The notes: a model not told the origin generated them from the letters alone. DNA of 64,000 nt from CAYOUV01 sp963790075 (GCA_963790075.1 CAWBNG010000001.1:1-64000), one strand, 5' to 3'. Numbered from the stretch's first letter, positions 23,740 to 34,851 are shown. Translations and numbers: made by a program.

Positions 23740-24234
23740 ATGACTGAAACAACCTCGCTTGAATTTAAAGTCTCCCGCCGGGACTTTCTCAAAACCGCCT
23801 GGGCCTTCTTTGGCGGACTGGCGGCACTGGAAGTCGGCGGCGTTTTCATCGCTTATTTGCAGCCACGCCTGGCCGAGGGTGAATTTGGCTCGCTCATCGT
23901 CGCTGGTCTGGTCGATGATTTTCCACCTAATTCGGTTACCCACATCTCCAACGGGCGCTTCTACATCGTGCGTGATCCCGATGGCGGATTCCTGGCCGTC
24001 TATCATCGCTGCACGCACCTGGGCTGCACTGTTCCCTGGGATCAGACTGCCCAGAAGTTCATCTGTCCCTGTCACAACTCGCAATTTGACCGGCGGGGGG
24101 TTGTCGAAAACCCGCCTGCCCCGCGCGCCCTGGACCTGTTCCCCGTCAGCATCGAAGACGGCCAGGTCAAGGTAGATACGGGCACGATCATCCAACGCCA
24201 ATCCTTTGAAACCTCCCAGGTGGTGTATCCATGA
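23740..24234 (+). CDS. Rieske iron-sulfur protein of the bc-type complex
   Basis: This 164-residue protein starts at the ATG at 23740, six bases after GGAG. It has a twin-arginine signal/anchor (SRRDFLKTAWAFFGGLAAL) that also serves as membrane helix. The [2Fe-2S] cluster motifs CTHLGC and CPCHNSQFD are complete, each with one Cys and one His ligand. A bulge near the C-terminus (NPPAPRALDLFPVSIEDGQV) is typical. It takes electrons from quinol at the cytochrome b site and passes them to cytochrome c. Its TGA overlaps the start of the next gene (ATGA), indicating translational coupling. Confidence 0.95.
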   Translation: MTETTSLEFKVSRRDFLKTAWAFFGGLAALEVGGVFIAYLQPRLAEGEFGSLIVAGLVDDFPPNSVTHISNGRFYIVRDPDGGFLAVYHRCTHLGCTVPWDQTAQKFICPCHNSQFDRRGVVENPPAPRALDLFPVSIEDGQVKVDTGTIIQRQSFETSQVVYP

Positions 24235-25682
24235 ACGAAAAACTCGAACGCTCTTATCGCATTGAAGTGCTGATTGGCTTGCTGGGCACAGCGCTGATCG
24301 TCTTTGCTTTTGCGCTCTATATCGCTGGCGAGCCAACCCGTATCGTCGAGTCACAGGGCGAGATTCTGCATGTCCAGCTTAACGATGCAATGACTCTTTA
24401 TGCTGAGAACTGTGCCGTCTGTCACGGCCTGAGGGGCGAAGGCATCGGTGCTACCCCACCGCTCAACGCGCCCGGTTTGCAATCCATGCCCTACGATGAA
24501 CTCTACAAGGTTATCGCGCGCGGACGCTTCGAAACCGCCATGCCCGCCTGGAGCAAGGAAGATGGCGGTCCGCTCAGCGACTATCAGATCGGGGAGCTGG
24601 TGGCCCTGATTGAATCCGGGGACTGGAATGAAACCGGCGATCGCGTGGTCAACCTGGGCCTGGCCCCGTTGATCCCATTTACCACGGACCCTGATCCTGC
24701 TCTGCTCGAAATGGTCGGGACCCTACCCTACGGCGCGGCCCTGCAATCCGCCATCACGGTCTACGCTGCCCAATGTGTGGCCTGTCACGGCGCGGATGGA
24801 CTCGGCACAGGCATCGCGCCGGCTTTGAATGATCCTGAAGTGCGTGCAAAGGACATTGCAGAGTTAGAACGCACCATTGTGTATGGCAACGCTGGTACCC
24901 TGATGGCCGGCTGGAACAATGTGCTGGCGCCCGAAGAGATTTCCGCCATGCTGACGCTCATCCAGCGCTGGGACGAGGTGCCCACCGGTGCGATTCCCGC
25001 CCCGAATGTGCCCATCCCAACCACGGAGGAGAGCATTGCCCTCGGCGCAGACCTTTACAGCGCCAACTGCTCGCGTTGTCATGGCCTGAATGGACAGGGC
25101 ACGCCGCGCGCGCCTTCGCTGAACGTCAAATCCTTCCTTACGGATACCAGCGACCAGGTTATCCAGCAAATCGTCACCTTGGGTGTGCCGGGCACAGCCA
25201 TGCCTGCCTGGGGTGATCGTATGACGGATGCCCAGATCCAGGCGATCGTCGGCTTCTTGCGTCAGTGGGAAGCCACCGCTCCCGAAGTGGCTCAACCAAT
25301 GGGTCCCGCTTCCGGTGGGGGTGGCCCGCCCTGGCTGCGCAACAACGCCCAGCCGACAGCTATGCCCACAACTCAGTCCGTCGCGCCTGGTGAAACGCTG
25401 GCGCAGACTCCCCTGGCAGATGAACAGCCATCGCAAGCGGCGACCGCCCTGCCAACGCCTACAGCAATGTTGGTGGCCCACCAGCCTGTGGAAGGTGGCG
25501 GGCAAACCGGCCAGGGGGGTGGACCGCCCTGGATGCAGACGCAGAGCAAAGCAAACGAATCCGGAGTGTTGGATTGGCGCATTCTGGCGTTGATCACCGG
25601 CGGATTAGTTGTAGCTTTCACATTGATCTCTTCAGGATATTTCGCGCTGAAAAAGCTGAAGCGATCAAATCCGCCAGAATGA
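24231..25682 (+). CDS. triheme membrane-anchored cytochrome c
   Basis: This 483-residue protein has an N-terminal helix LIGLLGTALIVFAFALYIAG and three class I cytochrome c domains, each with one CxxCH: CAVCHG (near residue 62), CVACHG (near 183) and CSRCHG (near 281). Distal methionines are plausible in SMPYDEL/TAMPAW, TLMAGW and GTAMPAW. A long Pro/Gln/Ala/Gly-rich segment follows, with two GGGPPW repeats, and then a second helix LALITGGLVVAFTLISSGYF with a basic tail. It replaces cytochrome c1 or f as electron acceptor of the Rieske protein and could pass electrons through three hemes to a terminal oxidase or other partner. It is the last gene of the operon. Confidence 0.93.
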   Translation: MNEKLERSYRIEVLIGLLGTALIVFAFALYIAGEPTRIVESQGEILHVQLNDAMTLYAENCAVCHGLRGEGIGATPPLNAPGLQSMPYDELYKVIARGRFETAMPAWSKEDGGPLSDYQIGELVALIESGDWNETGDRVVNLGLAPLIPFTTDPDPALLEMVGTLPYGAALQSAITVYAAQCVACHGADGLGTGIAPALNDPEVRAKDIAELERTIVYGNAGTLMAGWNNVLAPEEISAMLTLIQRWDEVPTGAIPAPNVPIPTTEESIALGADLYSANCSRCHGLNGQGTPRAPSLNVKSFLTDTSDQVIQQIVTLGVPGTAMPAWGDRMTDAQIQAIVGFLRQWEATAPEVAQPMGPASGGGGPPWLRNNAQPTAMPTTQSVAPGETLAQTPLADEQPSQAATALPTPTAMLVAHQPVEGGGQTGQGGGPPWMQTQSKANESGVLDWRILALITGGLVVAFTLISSGYFALKKLKRSNPPE

Positions 25683-25728
25683 AATCGGCAGTCCAAATCG
25701 ACACGCCAGCCCTGAAAATGGACGGATC

Positions 25729-25757
25729 TACGGCTAAAATCCTGCCCGGTCTTGCAA
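25729..25757 (+). repeat. CCGGTCTTGCAA intergenic element, copy C
   Basis: ACGGCTAAAATCCTGCCCGG plus TCTTGCAA shares the last 12 bases and most of the upstream pattern with copies A and B. It lies 46 bases after the cytochrome c stop and 39 bases before an intrinsic terminator, the same arrangement as the other two copies. Confidence 0.55.
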
Positions 25758-25796
25758 GCGCAAACTGCGTAAAACCTGCCTAACAAAATAGCTGCA

Positions 25797-25829
25797 CTCC
25801 CCACGTCTTGGGACGCGGGGAGTTTTTTT
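25797..25829 (+). terminator. intrinsic terminator of the cytochrome operon
   Basis: The stem CTCCCCACGTC / GACGCGGGGAG (one A-C mismatch) with a 4-base loop is followed by seven T. It lies just after copy C of the repeat and ends the bc operon. Confidence 0.9.
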
Positions 25830-25943
25830 AATTAATTTGGGAGGACAAAGCCACTCCAACGTTTTTTTGATAAAACTATTACCCCGCTCATACATCGCAA
25901 TCTTATAATTATTACAATCATATTATTCGTATGGGAGGATTCC

Positions 25944-28538
<2,595 letters not shown>

Positions 28539-28544
28539 AAAAAG

Positions 28545-28578
28545 AACCTTCAAGGCGCCTGCTAGCGCCTTGAAGGTT
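28545..28578 (-). terminator. terminator of the small secreted protein gene
   Basis: A perfect 14-bp stem AACCTTCAAGGCGC / GCGCCTTGAAGGTT with a 6-base loop lies between converging genes. On minus it is followed by C and seven T, so it serves mainly the gene at 28595; it may also slow read-through from clpB. Confidence 0.85.
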
Positions 28579-28594
28579 CGCAATAGGGAGAATT

Positions 28595-29125
28595 TTACCT
28601 GACCACGTGGATCAGAATTTCCGCCTCGTCAAACCAGACCTGCGCGGGATAGAGATCCATGACTCCATCGGTCGGACCGAAATCCGCCCCGTCGGTCATT
28701 GGAACAGTGGTTTCCACGCTGAAGCGCAGGATGTAATCTCCTGGCCGATTCAGTCTCAGCCTGGCGAAGTCCCAATAGGCATTATATGGCTGGCCGACGT
28801 GCATGCAGGTGACAACGAAGGGATCGCCTGAGGTTGGAACCGTAACCCACCTGGCATCCTCGGTATCGACCGTTTGCAGCAAGACCAACCCCTGGTACAG
28901 CTCCAGGTGGATCACGGAATTCGCGATCCAGTCAGCAGCCAGTCCGGGGGAACAATTCCCCCAGCCCATGCGGGCTACGCCCTCCTGCGTTTTGAGATCA
29001 ACAGTGACCTCGCTGCTCCATGGGCGGATGTAGACGTTTTCCTTGGGCTTGTTGTTTCCAGCTGCGATCAGAGCTGGCGCCAGCAGTACAATGATAACAA
29101 CGATGAAAAGATTTTTTTTCGACAT
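28595..29125 (-). CDS. secreted protein of unknown function
   Basis: This 176-residue protein starts at the ATG at 29125, preceded by GGAGGAAACC. A signal peptide (SKKNLFIVVIIVLLAPALIAAG) is followed by a beta-rich mature part (VYIRPWSSEVTVDLKTQEGV, LELYQGLVLLQTVDTEDARW, YILRFSVETTVPM). The two cysteines in the mature part (CSPG and CMHVG) could form a disulfide. I do not recognise a family; the pattern resembles a small extracellular beta-sandwich. It is a single-gene unit with its own terminator. Confidence 0.7.
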   Translation of the reverse strand: MSKKNLFIVVIIVLLAPALIAAGNNKPKENVYIRPWSSEVTVDLKTQEGVARMGWGNCSPGLAADWIANSVIHLELYQGLVLLQTVDTEDARWVTVPTSGDPFVVTCMHVGQPYNAYWDFARLRLNRPGDYILRFSVETTVPMTDGADFGPTDGVMDLYPAQVWFDEAEILIHVVR

Positions 29126-29220
29126 GGTTTCCTCCATTAACTAAAAGGCGCGATGGTTCAAGGCAATAGGATCGCCTAGAACCAGTAATATTGTATAGAC
29201 AAATATCCGGAGAGTCAACC

Positions 29221-29364
29221 ATGAGCGTTCAGAATTTAACATGCAAGACTCTGAACCTTTGTAAGGATTGGTTTTTATTTGGATATCTGCTGATCTACTT
29301 TGTTCTGGTAACCGAGACAACGAATTCTCTTTCAGTTGTCTCGGTTTCTTTTCAGGAGAAATAA
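29221..29364 (+). other. possible 47-codon ORF or small RNA ending in a hairpin
   Basis: Between divergent genes, an ATG at 29221 lies eight bases after GGAG and opens 47 codons with a hydrophobic centre (WFLFGYLLIYFVLV). A strong hairpin with a T-rich tail at 29310-29352 lies inside its 3' part, which argues against coding. The alternative is a short untranslated RNA that begins near 29190 and ends at that hairpin. Confidence 0.25.
29310..29352 (+). terminator. intrinsic terminator with no obvious upstream gene
   Basis: A 12-bp stem AACCGAGACAAC / GTTGTCTCGGTT with a 13-base loop is followed by TCTTTTC on plus. The minus direction lacks T residues. The only plus-strand gene upstream, clpB, ends more than 750 bases away, so this terminator implies a short transcript starting in this intergenic region. 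Confidence 0.6.
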
Positions 29365-29421
29365 AGTCAAAACCAGCCAGAAGTGACTTGAGTCGAGGCA
29401 GGCTAAAGGTTGGTCTGTGGC

Positions 29422-30852
29422 TCAGACATACAGATCGTTGAAATAGTTGATCAGCAGCACATTCGCCATTTCATCCGGTAAGGCATCCAGCACTTCGTTG
29501 ATAAAGGCCATCTCCTCGGGCAGGTCGGTCCCGCCGATGCCCGCGGCCTGGGCCAGTTGCCCGAAGGCAGCCTCCAGGTCCGGACTTTGCAGCGCGGCAG
29601 CCACCATGGCACGGATGCCGTCGCTGTCGATCGGATCGGCCCCCTTGACCTCCTCCACGCATTCGCGCAAATCCTTGAGCAGGGCCTCCACCTGGTGCGT
29701 GGTCCCGTAATTGACCGACAGGTGCAGGTTGCGCGGCGTCAGCGGGGTGGAGAACTGCCCCTGGATGTACCAGCCGCGCTTGGCCATGGCATCCGTCAGC
29801 TGGTAGACGTTGAGCACGTCCGACTTGAACGAGAACATGCACATGGCGGGCTGGCCGAGCACTTCCAGTTCGGGGATGGCGTTGATGCCGGCGATCAATT
29901 TTTGAGTGGCCTCCTGCACGGTTTTAACGATCTGCATGAAGCCCTCTTCGCCCAGGTAGTTCAGGATGGCCCAGGCGCCCGCCATCGGGCCGCCGCTCTT
30001 GCTGGAGGTGATGGTGGTATTGATCAGTGTGTAACCGGTGGTGTCGGTGCAGGCGAAAAGCTGAAAGCGGCGGATGTCCTTGCTGCGATACAGGATGGTC
30101 GAAGCGCCTTTGGCGGCGTAGCCGTACTTGTGCAGGTCAGCCGAGATGGAGGTCACGCCCGGAACCGTGAAGTCGAAATCGGGCAGGTCGTAACCCAGCT
30201 TGCGCATGAACGAAAGGTGGATGCCGCCCACACAGCTGTCCACGTGGAACAGCAGGCCTTTCTCCTGTGCCAGCGCGCCGATCTCAGCGATCGGGTCGAT
30301 CACACCCTGTGAATAGCTCGGGGCTGAAGCCACCAACAGGATCGTGTTCTCCGTGATGGCAGCCCGCATGGCTTCGGTCTCGACCTTGAAGGTGGCGGGG
30401 TTAATGTCCACCAGCACAGGTTTGAGGCCCAGGTAATGGGCGGCTTTGTGGAACGAAGCGTGGGCAGTCTTGGGCAGCACCATTTCGGGTTGCGTGATCT
30501 CGGGATGCAGCGCCCGCGCCATATCCCGGGCGGTCTTGACCGCCAGCATGATGCTCTCAGTCCCGCCAGTGGTCATGTGCCCGACTACCCCCTCGTCCCC
30601 GCGCAGCAAAGTGGCCACCATGCGCACCACGTCAGTCTCCAGTTTCAGCATCGACGGGAAGACCGACGGATCGAGCCCGTTCTCAGTCAGGAAAGACAGG
30701 TAGGCTTCCTGGACCACCTCGGTCGGGTCTTCACCCGGGTTGTAGACGTAGCACCAGACCTTGCCCGCTTTCCAATCCATGTCACGGGATTTAAACGCCT
30801 GGAGTGTGTTTAAGACTTGTTCTTTCGATAGACCTTTTTCCGGGATTTGCAT
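29422..30852 (-). CDS. PLP-dependent decarboxylase/lyase, sphingosine-1-phosphate lyase-like
   Basis: This 476-residue fold-type I PLP enzyme starts at the ATG at 30852 behind GAGGAG; the frame is open upstream, but without homology. Motifs are GHMTTGGTESIMLAVKTARD (cofactor phosphate region), TAHASFHKAAHYLGL (His stacking on PLP), LFHVDSCVGG (Asp pairing with the pyridine nitrogen) and SISADLHKYGYAAKGASTIL with the PLP lysine in HKYG. The HKYG..KG pattern is most like eukaryotic and bacterial sphingosine-1-phosphate lyases, but glutamate/tyrosine decarboxylases of group II are close relatives. It is a lone gene, divergent from the membrane protein at 31069. Substrate is undecided. Confidence 0.85.
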   Translation of the reverse strand: MQIPEKGLSKEQVLNTLQAFKSRDMDWKAGKVWCYVYNPGEDPTEVVQEAYLSFLTENGLDPSVFPSMLKLETDVVRMVATLLRGDEGVVGHMTTGGTESIMLAVKTARDMARALHPEITQPEMVLPKTAHASFHKAAHYLGLKPVLVDINPATFKVETEAMRAAITENTILLVASAPSYSQGVIDPIAEIGALAQEKGLLFHVDSCVGGIHLSFMRKLGYDLPDFDFTVPGVTSISADLHKYGYAAKGASTILYRSKDIRRFQLFACTDTTGYTLINTTITSSKSGGPMAGAWAILNYLGEEGFMQIVKTVQEATQKLIAGINAIPELEVLGQPAMCMFSFKSDVLNVYQLTDAMAKRGWYIQGQFSTPLTPRNLHLSVNYGTTHQVEALLKDLRECVEEVKGADPIDSDGIRAMVAAALQSPDLEAAFGQLAQAAGIGGTDLPEEMAFINEVLDALPDEMANVLLINYFNDLYV

Positions 30853-31068
30853 GATTCTCCTCGCTTCTTGTTGGATCCTTCGACTTCGCTCACCTGCTCC
30901 TGCAACGCTGGCATGGGTGGGACAAGCTTTTTTAACTCTGTTAATTTTACATCCGTTGGTCGAGTAGAGGGCAGGTCTCGACGCTGGTGCTGGCGGGGCG
31001 ATTTTATTGTCTGCCATCCGGCTCAATACGGTAGGCAATTTTCATGAAACCGATTTACAATCTATGCC

Positions 31069-33120
31069 ATGACCAGACTTTTCGATCGTCTTCGCCGGAG
31101 AATTTTTTCAGAGAAGAGCCTGCCATTTTTGTTCCTGGGATTGACGCTCCTGGCCTACGGGTTGCTGCTGCCATGGACCGGCTTTTACTGGGATGACTGG
31201 CCTTTCGCCTGGATCGCCCGCTTCCTCGGCCCGCAGGAATTCATCCCCGCCTTCAGCCATGTCCGTCCACTTCTTGGGCCGATCTTCCTGGCCACCACCA
31301 GCCTGCTGCCTGAAACGCCGCTGGCTTGGCAGACCTTTGCGCTGCTGGTCCGTTTCGCGCTGGCGCTTTCCGCCTGGTGGGCTTTCAAAAATATCTGGCC
31401 GGAGCAGCCTCGCCAGGCCTTGACCGCCGCGCTGCTTTTCCTGGTCTATCCGGGTTACAGCCAGCACTGGGTGGCCTTCACCCACATCAACCAAGAACTG
31501 ATCCCGTTTTTCTTCTACCTGGTCTCCTTCGGCCTGACCGGAAAAGCGCTGCACGACCGTAAACGCTTCATTCTATTCACCGTATTGGCAATGATCTTCC
31601 AAGTTGCCGGCGTCTTCCCGACCGAATACTTCCTGGCCCTGGAACCGCTGCGCTTCCTGTTCGTCTGGAGCATGCTCGCGGAGCAGACCGATAGGTTCAA
31701 ATCTCGCTTCGCCCGCACAGCGAAACACTGGCTACCATACCTGCTAGTCTGGATCGGGTACGCCATTTGGCTGTACAGTTACTACACTTCCGGTGCCTAC
31801 AAGAATTACGGCCTCTCCGCCCCGGGGAATCTACAGGCTGCGGGTTGGGCTGCGCCGTTGCAAGTCCTGAAGGCCGGGGGCGATGCCATCTACAAAGCCG
31901 GGCTATACGCCTGGGTACAAATCCTGCCGCTGGCTGCTAAGACCATTTCCGCACCTTCCACCTGGGGAACGTTGGGGCTGATCCTGGCCGTATTTGGCTT
32001 GCTGGCATTTTATCTCTCGCGGCTGACCCTGCCTGTGGGGCAAACCGGCTCACGGGCCTGGGGACAGCAGGCCATGCTGGTGGGGTTGATTGGCATCCTG
32101 CTCGGTCGCATCCCGTCCTTTGCGGTGGGCCTGCCGCTGACATTACAGTCCAGTTTTGACCGCTTCACGGTCTCGATGATGATCGGAGCCTGCTTGCTGG
32201 CTGCCGGTCTGATCGAGTGGCTGTTCGCGAAGAGTCGTTATCGCATCCTGGTCATCGCCATGCTGGTAGCGCTGGGAGCTGGCCAGCAATTCTTCAACGC
32301 CAACATCTTCCGCCGCGACTGGGCGCGCCAGCAGGAAATCTACTGGCAATTCGCCTGGCGCATCCCGGCCCTGAAGCCCAATACGCTCTTGCTGACGAAT
32401 TACGTCGGTATCGATTACGAGACCGACTTCTCGTTCACAGCCGCGCTTAACTGGATGTATGCCCCGGATTTCAAACCACCGGAGCTGCCTTATGCGATGA
32501 TGTACTCCCAGGAACGTCTGGGAGGCAAATTGCCAGCCCTGGGTCCAGGGTTAACCGTTTCATTACCCTACCGCACGGTAGCCTTTCATGGCTCCACCTC
32601 GCAAGCGATCGTCTTCTACGTTTCATCCACGAGTTGCCTGCGTGTGCTGGATCCGGTGTACGCAAGTAAGGAATTATATGAGCGTTACCCGGACGCACTC
32701 AAGCAGGCCATCGATCTCTCCAATCCCAGCCTGATCCAGGCGAATGCGGCCACACCTGCCCTGCCAGAAGTCGTTTTCGGGGCTGAGCCGGCCCACACCT
32801 GGTGTTATTACTACGAAAGAGCCGAGCTGGCCCGCCAGCAAGGCCAATGGGACAAAGTCGCGAAACTCGGGGAACAGGTGCAAACCCTGGGCTACAAACC
32901 GCAGGACCCCACCGAATGGCTGCCTTTTATTGAAGCTTACACTTATACAGGCAATTTACAGGAAGCTGAACGCCTTTCAAAACTGGCCTGGGATTCGAAT
33001 ATAGTTCCTCGAAAGGCGCTGTGCAGCTTGTGGAAACGGATTGCACGTGACCGTGAAGATCAACAGCGTATCCAGGCCTTTTCCGAAAAACTTCAATCCG
33101 AATTCAGTTGTGGAGGTTAA
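31069..33120 (+). CDS. polytopic membrane protein, GT-C glycosyltransferase-like
   Basis: This 683-residue protein has about 11-12 membrane helices in its first 430 residues and a soluble C-terminal part. After helix 1 comes FYWDDWPFAW, an acidic loop motif like the DD/DE motif that GT-C glycosyltransferases place in their first extracytoplasmic loop. The C-terminal 120 residues (WCYYYERAELARQQGQWDKV, EAYTYTGNLQEAERLSKLAW) form helix pairs resembling tetratricopeptide repeats. A lipid-linked sugar donor and a cell-surface acceptor are likely but unproven. No glycosyltransferase cluster surrounds it. The preceding 216-base gap with the decarboxylase gene holds no clear promoter. Confidence 0.6.
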   Translation: MTRLFDRLRRRIFSEKSLPFLFLGLTLLAYGLLLPWTGFYWDDWPFAWIARFLGPQEFIPAFSHVRPLLGPIFLATTSLLPETPLAWQTFALLVRFALALSAWWAFKNIWPEQPRQALTAALLFLVYPGYSQHWVAFTHINQELIPFFFYLVSFGLTGKALHDRKRFILFTVLAMIFQVAGVFPTEYFLALEPLRFLFVWSMLAEQTDRFKSRFARTAKHWLPYLLVWIGYAIWLYSYYTSGAYKNYGLSAPGNLQAAGWAAPLQVLKAGGDAIYKAGLYAWVQILPLAAKTISAPSTWGTLGLILAVFGLLAFYLSRLTLPVGQTGSRAWGQQAMLVGLIGILLGRIPSFAVGLPLTLQSSFDRFTVSMMIGACLLAAGLIEWLFAKSRYRILVIAMLVALGAGQQFFNANIFRRDWARQQEIYWQFAWRIPALKPNTLLLTNYVGIDYETDFSFTAALNWMYAPDFKPPELPYAMMYSQERLGGKLPALGPGLTVSLPYRTVAFHGSTSQAIVFYVSSTSCLRVLDPVYASKELYERYPDALKQAIDLSNPSLIQANAATPALPEVVFGAEPAHTWCYYYERAELARQQGQWDKVAKLGEQVQTLGYKPQDPTEWLPFIEAYTYTGNLQEAERLSKLAWDSNIVPRKALCSLWKRIARDREDQQRIQAFSEKLQSEFSCGG

Positions 33121-33142
33121 CGCATCCCCTGATTAAAAACAA

Positions 33143-33185
33143 AAATGGGCGATCCTGCCCAAGATGGCAGCAGGATCGCCCATTT
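33143..33185. terminator. terminator between convergent genes
   Basis: A perfect 16-bp stem AAATGGGCGATCCTGC / GCAGGATCGCCCATTT has an 11-base loop. On minus it runs into TTTGTTTTTAATC, so it mainly ends the hemerythrin-like gene; it probably acts on both strands. Confidence 0.8.
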
Positions 33186-33216
33186 GAACACTATGCCTTG
33201 ATTTACTGGAAGACGC

Positions 33217-33774
33217 TTAATACCAATCGCGCAATTCTTCTTCCAGGGTTTCGATCATTTTTATAAATCTATCCGGTTCGTCCTCCGGCTCGACCTCGAA
33301 GACAATCGTATTGAGTTGCTCAGCAATTCTGTGTTCGTCTTCTAGGGTTAAGTTTTGTTCCAGAAGAGGGAAGATCAGGTTTTTCAACCGCTCGAGATGT
33401 TGTCGAAAAGTGGATGTAAACTGGCTCACGGACCAGGCAACCTCGGACCGCGCATTTTCATCCCCGGACTGCCAATGTTGAGCTGCAGCAAGCAGGGCTA
33501 CCGCGGCAGTTTTAATTTTCTCTTGATCAGTTCGCACGAAACCAATCGGACCGTCGTCTGGTGGAAAGCCGCAAGTCTTCAGGGCATCGACCAGCAATTC
33601 CTCTTTGCGTAAAAATACCGTTTCGATATAGTCGTGAATAAATCCGTGGGCGTAAATAAAAAAACCTGGACGCCCAAAATTGCTACTCCCCAGTACGACT
33701 GCACTGCTGCCGAGCACATCAAGAAACCGTTTAACGGTTTCCAGATCGGTATTAAATCCTCTTTTTAGCCGCAT
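33217..33774 (-). CDS. hemerythrin-like HHE-domain protein
   Basis: This 185-residue, mostly helical protein has features of the HHE cation-binding domain. An N-terminal YAHGFIHDYIETVFLRKEEL places a histidine pair at the start of a helix, and a later FRQHLERLKNLIFPLLEQ matches the family's H..(E/R)...(F)P.L. pattern. The middle part (FVRTDQEKIKTAAVALLAAA) is the second helix pair. Some expected iron ligands are not obvious, so metal content is uncertain; related proteins bind a di-iron centre and sense oxygen or iron. It is a single gene with a terminator. Confidence 0.55.
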   Translation of the reverse strand: MRLKRGFNTDLETVKRFLDVLGSSAVVLGSSNFGRPGFFIYAHGFIHDYIETVFLRKEELLVDALKTCGFPPDDGPIGFVRTDQEKIKTAAVALLAAAQHWQSGDENARSEVAWSVSQFTSTFRQHLERLKNLIFPLLEQNLTLEDEHRIAEQLNTIVFEVEPEDEPDRFIKMIETLEEELRDWY

Positions 33775-33878
33775 AGTATTCCTGATTTGATAGGATTCAC
33801 AGTTCGTTAAAGTATATCATGTCAAAAACCGTCCGCAAAGCGCATTTGCAAAACCGTGTCGTGATGAAACCCGATACG

Positions 33879-34742
33879 TTAGCGATCAACCGGGTAGAAA
33901 CACAATCCGGCAGTCCCGGGACCGGTGTGTACCGCCAGCGCGGGTGAGAGTTCGGCCAGAATCGACTCGATCACCTCGACCTTATTTTCCACCAGTTGTT
34001 TTAGTTTTTCGACTTCATCAAACGCCCCGGCATGGACATATGCAACCTTCGCCTTGCTCTTGCCCACCGCCTCAGCCACAGACTCAGCCATCATATTGTA
34101 TGCCTGTATCCTGCTGCGCGCTTGCCCGAGAGCGACAATCACACCATCCTTCATGCCGATCAACGGTTTGATGTTCAGGATCGAACCGACCAGACGCTGC
34201 GCTTTACCGATTCGACCGCCCATGTACAGGTATTTGAGCGTATCGGCAGTTTGCACCATTTGTGTGATCGGGATCATTCTATTCACGCGCGCCAGTACTT
34301 CGTCAAGGCTCAGCCCTGCCAGTGCAGACCGGGCAGCCTCGATCGCTATCCAGCCCTGGCAAAGCGAAACATTCTGCGTATCGACCACTTCGATCTGTAT
34401 GTCGCGCATCTCATCGTAAATCATGGCTTGCGCCACAGAAGCAGCCTGATATGCGCCGCTGCCTTTAGAAGTCATATGGATACTTAATATTTGACGAAAG
34501 CCTCGGGAAATTAAATCTTTGTACATCTCGACATAATCGCCCGGACCCGGACTGGCCGTGGTCGGCAAGAAAGTTGCAGACGAAAGCCAATCAAGAAATT
34601 CGTCGCGCTGGATCGTGACTAAATCGCGTAATACTTCCTGTCCCCGGTGGATATAATATGCAACGGTCTGGATATTCAATTCCTCAAGCAGCGTTTCGGG
34701 AATGCTGGCAGTACTATCTGTCACAACGGCAACAGCAGACAT
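33879..34742 (-). CDS. DegV-family fatty-acid-binding protein
   Basis: This 287-residue protein starts at the ATG at 34742, six bases after AAAGGA. It has the DegV opening AVVTDSTASIPETLLEELNI, then TTASPGPGDYVEMY, ILSIHMTSKGSGAYQAAS (serine-rich fatty-acid pocket), VVDTQNVSLCQGWIA and the late VAYVHAGAFDEV and LAVHTGPGTAGLCF. DegV proteins are homologous to FakB and hand bound fatty acids to the FakA kinase. No FakA (DhaL-DegV type) gene lies nearby. It is divergent from the promoter of the KamA gene and appears monocistronic. Confidence 0.93.
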   Translation of the reverse strand: MSAVAVVTDSTASIPETLLEELNIQTVAYYIHRGQEVLRDLVTIQRDEFLDWLSSATFLPTTASPGPGDYVEMYKDLISRGFRQILSIHMTSKGSGAYQAASVAQAMIYDEMRDIQIEVVDTQNVSLCQGWIAIEAARSALAGLSLDEVLARVNRMIPITQMVQTADTLKYLYMGGRIGKAQRLVGSILNIKPLIGMKDGVIVALGQARSRIQAYNMMAESVAEAVGKSKAKVAYVHAGAFDEVEKLKQLVENKVEVIESILAELSPALAVHTGPGTAGLCFYPVDR

Positions 34743-34823
34743 TGCGTGTCCTTTCACTAAATATCTGCCCCAATTGTACCCCTGTTCCTTTTCGCCAGAA
34801 TCATTACAATGGTATTTAGGTCA

Positions 34824-34851
34824 TTGACCCGCCTTCCGTATGCTTTATAAT
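34824..34851 (+). promoter_or_regulatory. strong sigma-A-type promoter of the KamA gene
   Basis: TTGACC (34824-34829) and TATAAT (34846-34851) are separated by 16 bases, the clearest consensus promoter in the window. It leaves a leader of about 150 bases with a 7-bp hairpin TTTGCAC / GTGCAAA at about 34868-34890, then GGAGGAG before the ATG at 35008. No known riboswitch was recognised in the leader. Confidence 0.75.

Noticed and set aside
7009..25757. Reading the CCGGTCTTGCAA copies as tRNA-Ala(TGC) anticodon arms
   Set aside because: TCTTGCAA resembles an anticodon loop, but none of the three copies has D-arm, T-arm or acceptor sequence around it.
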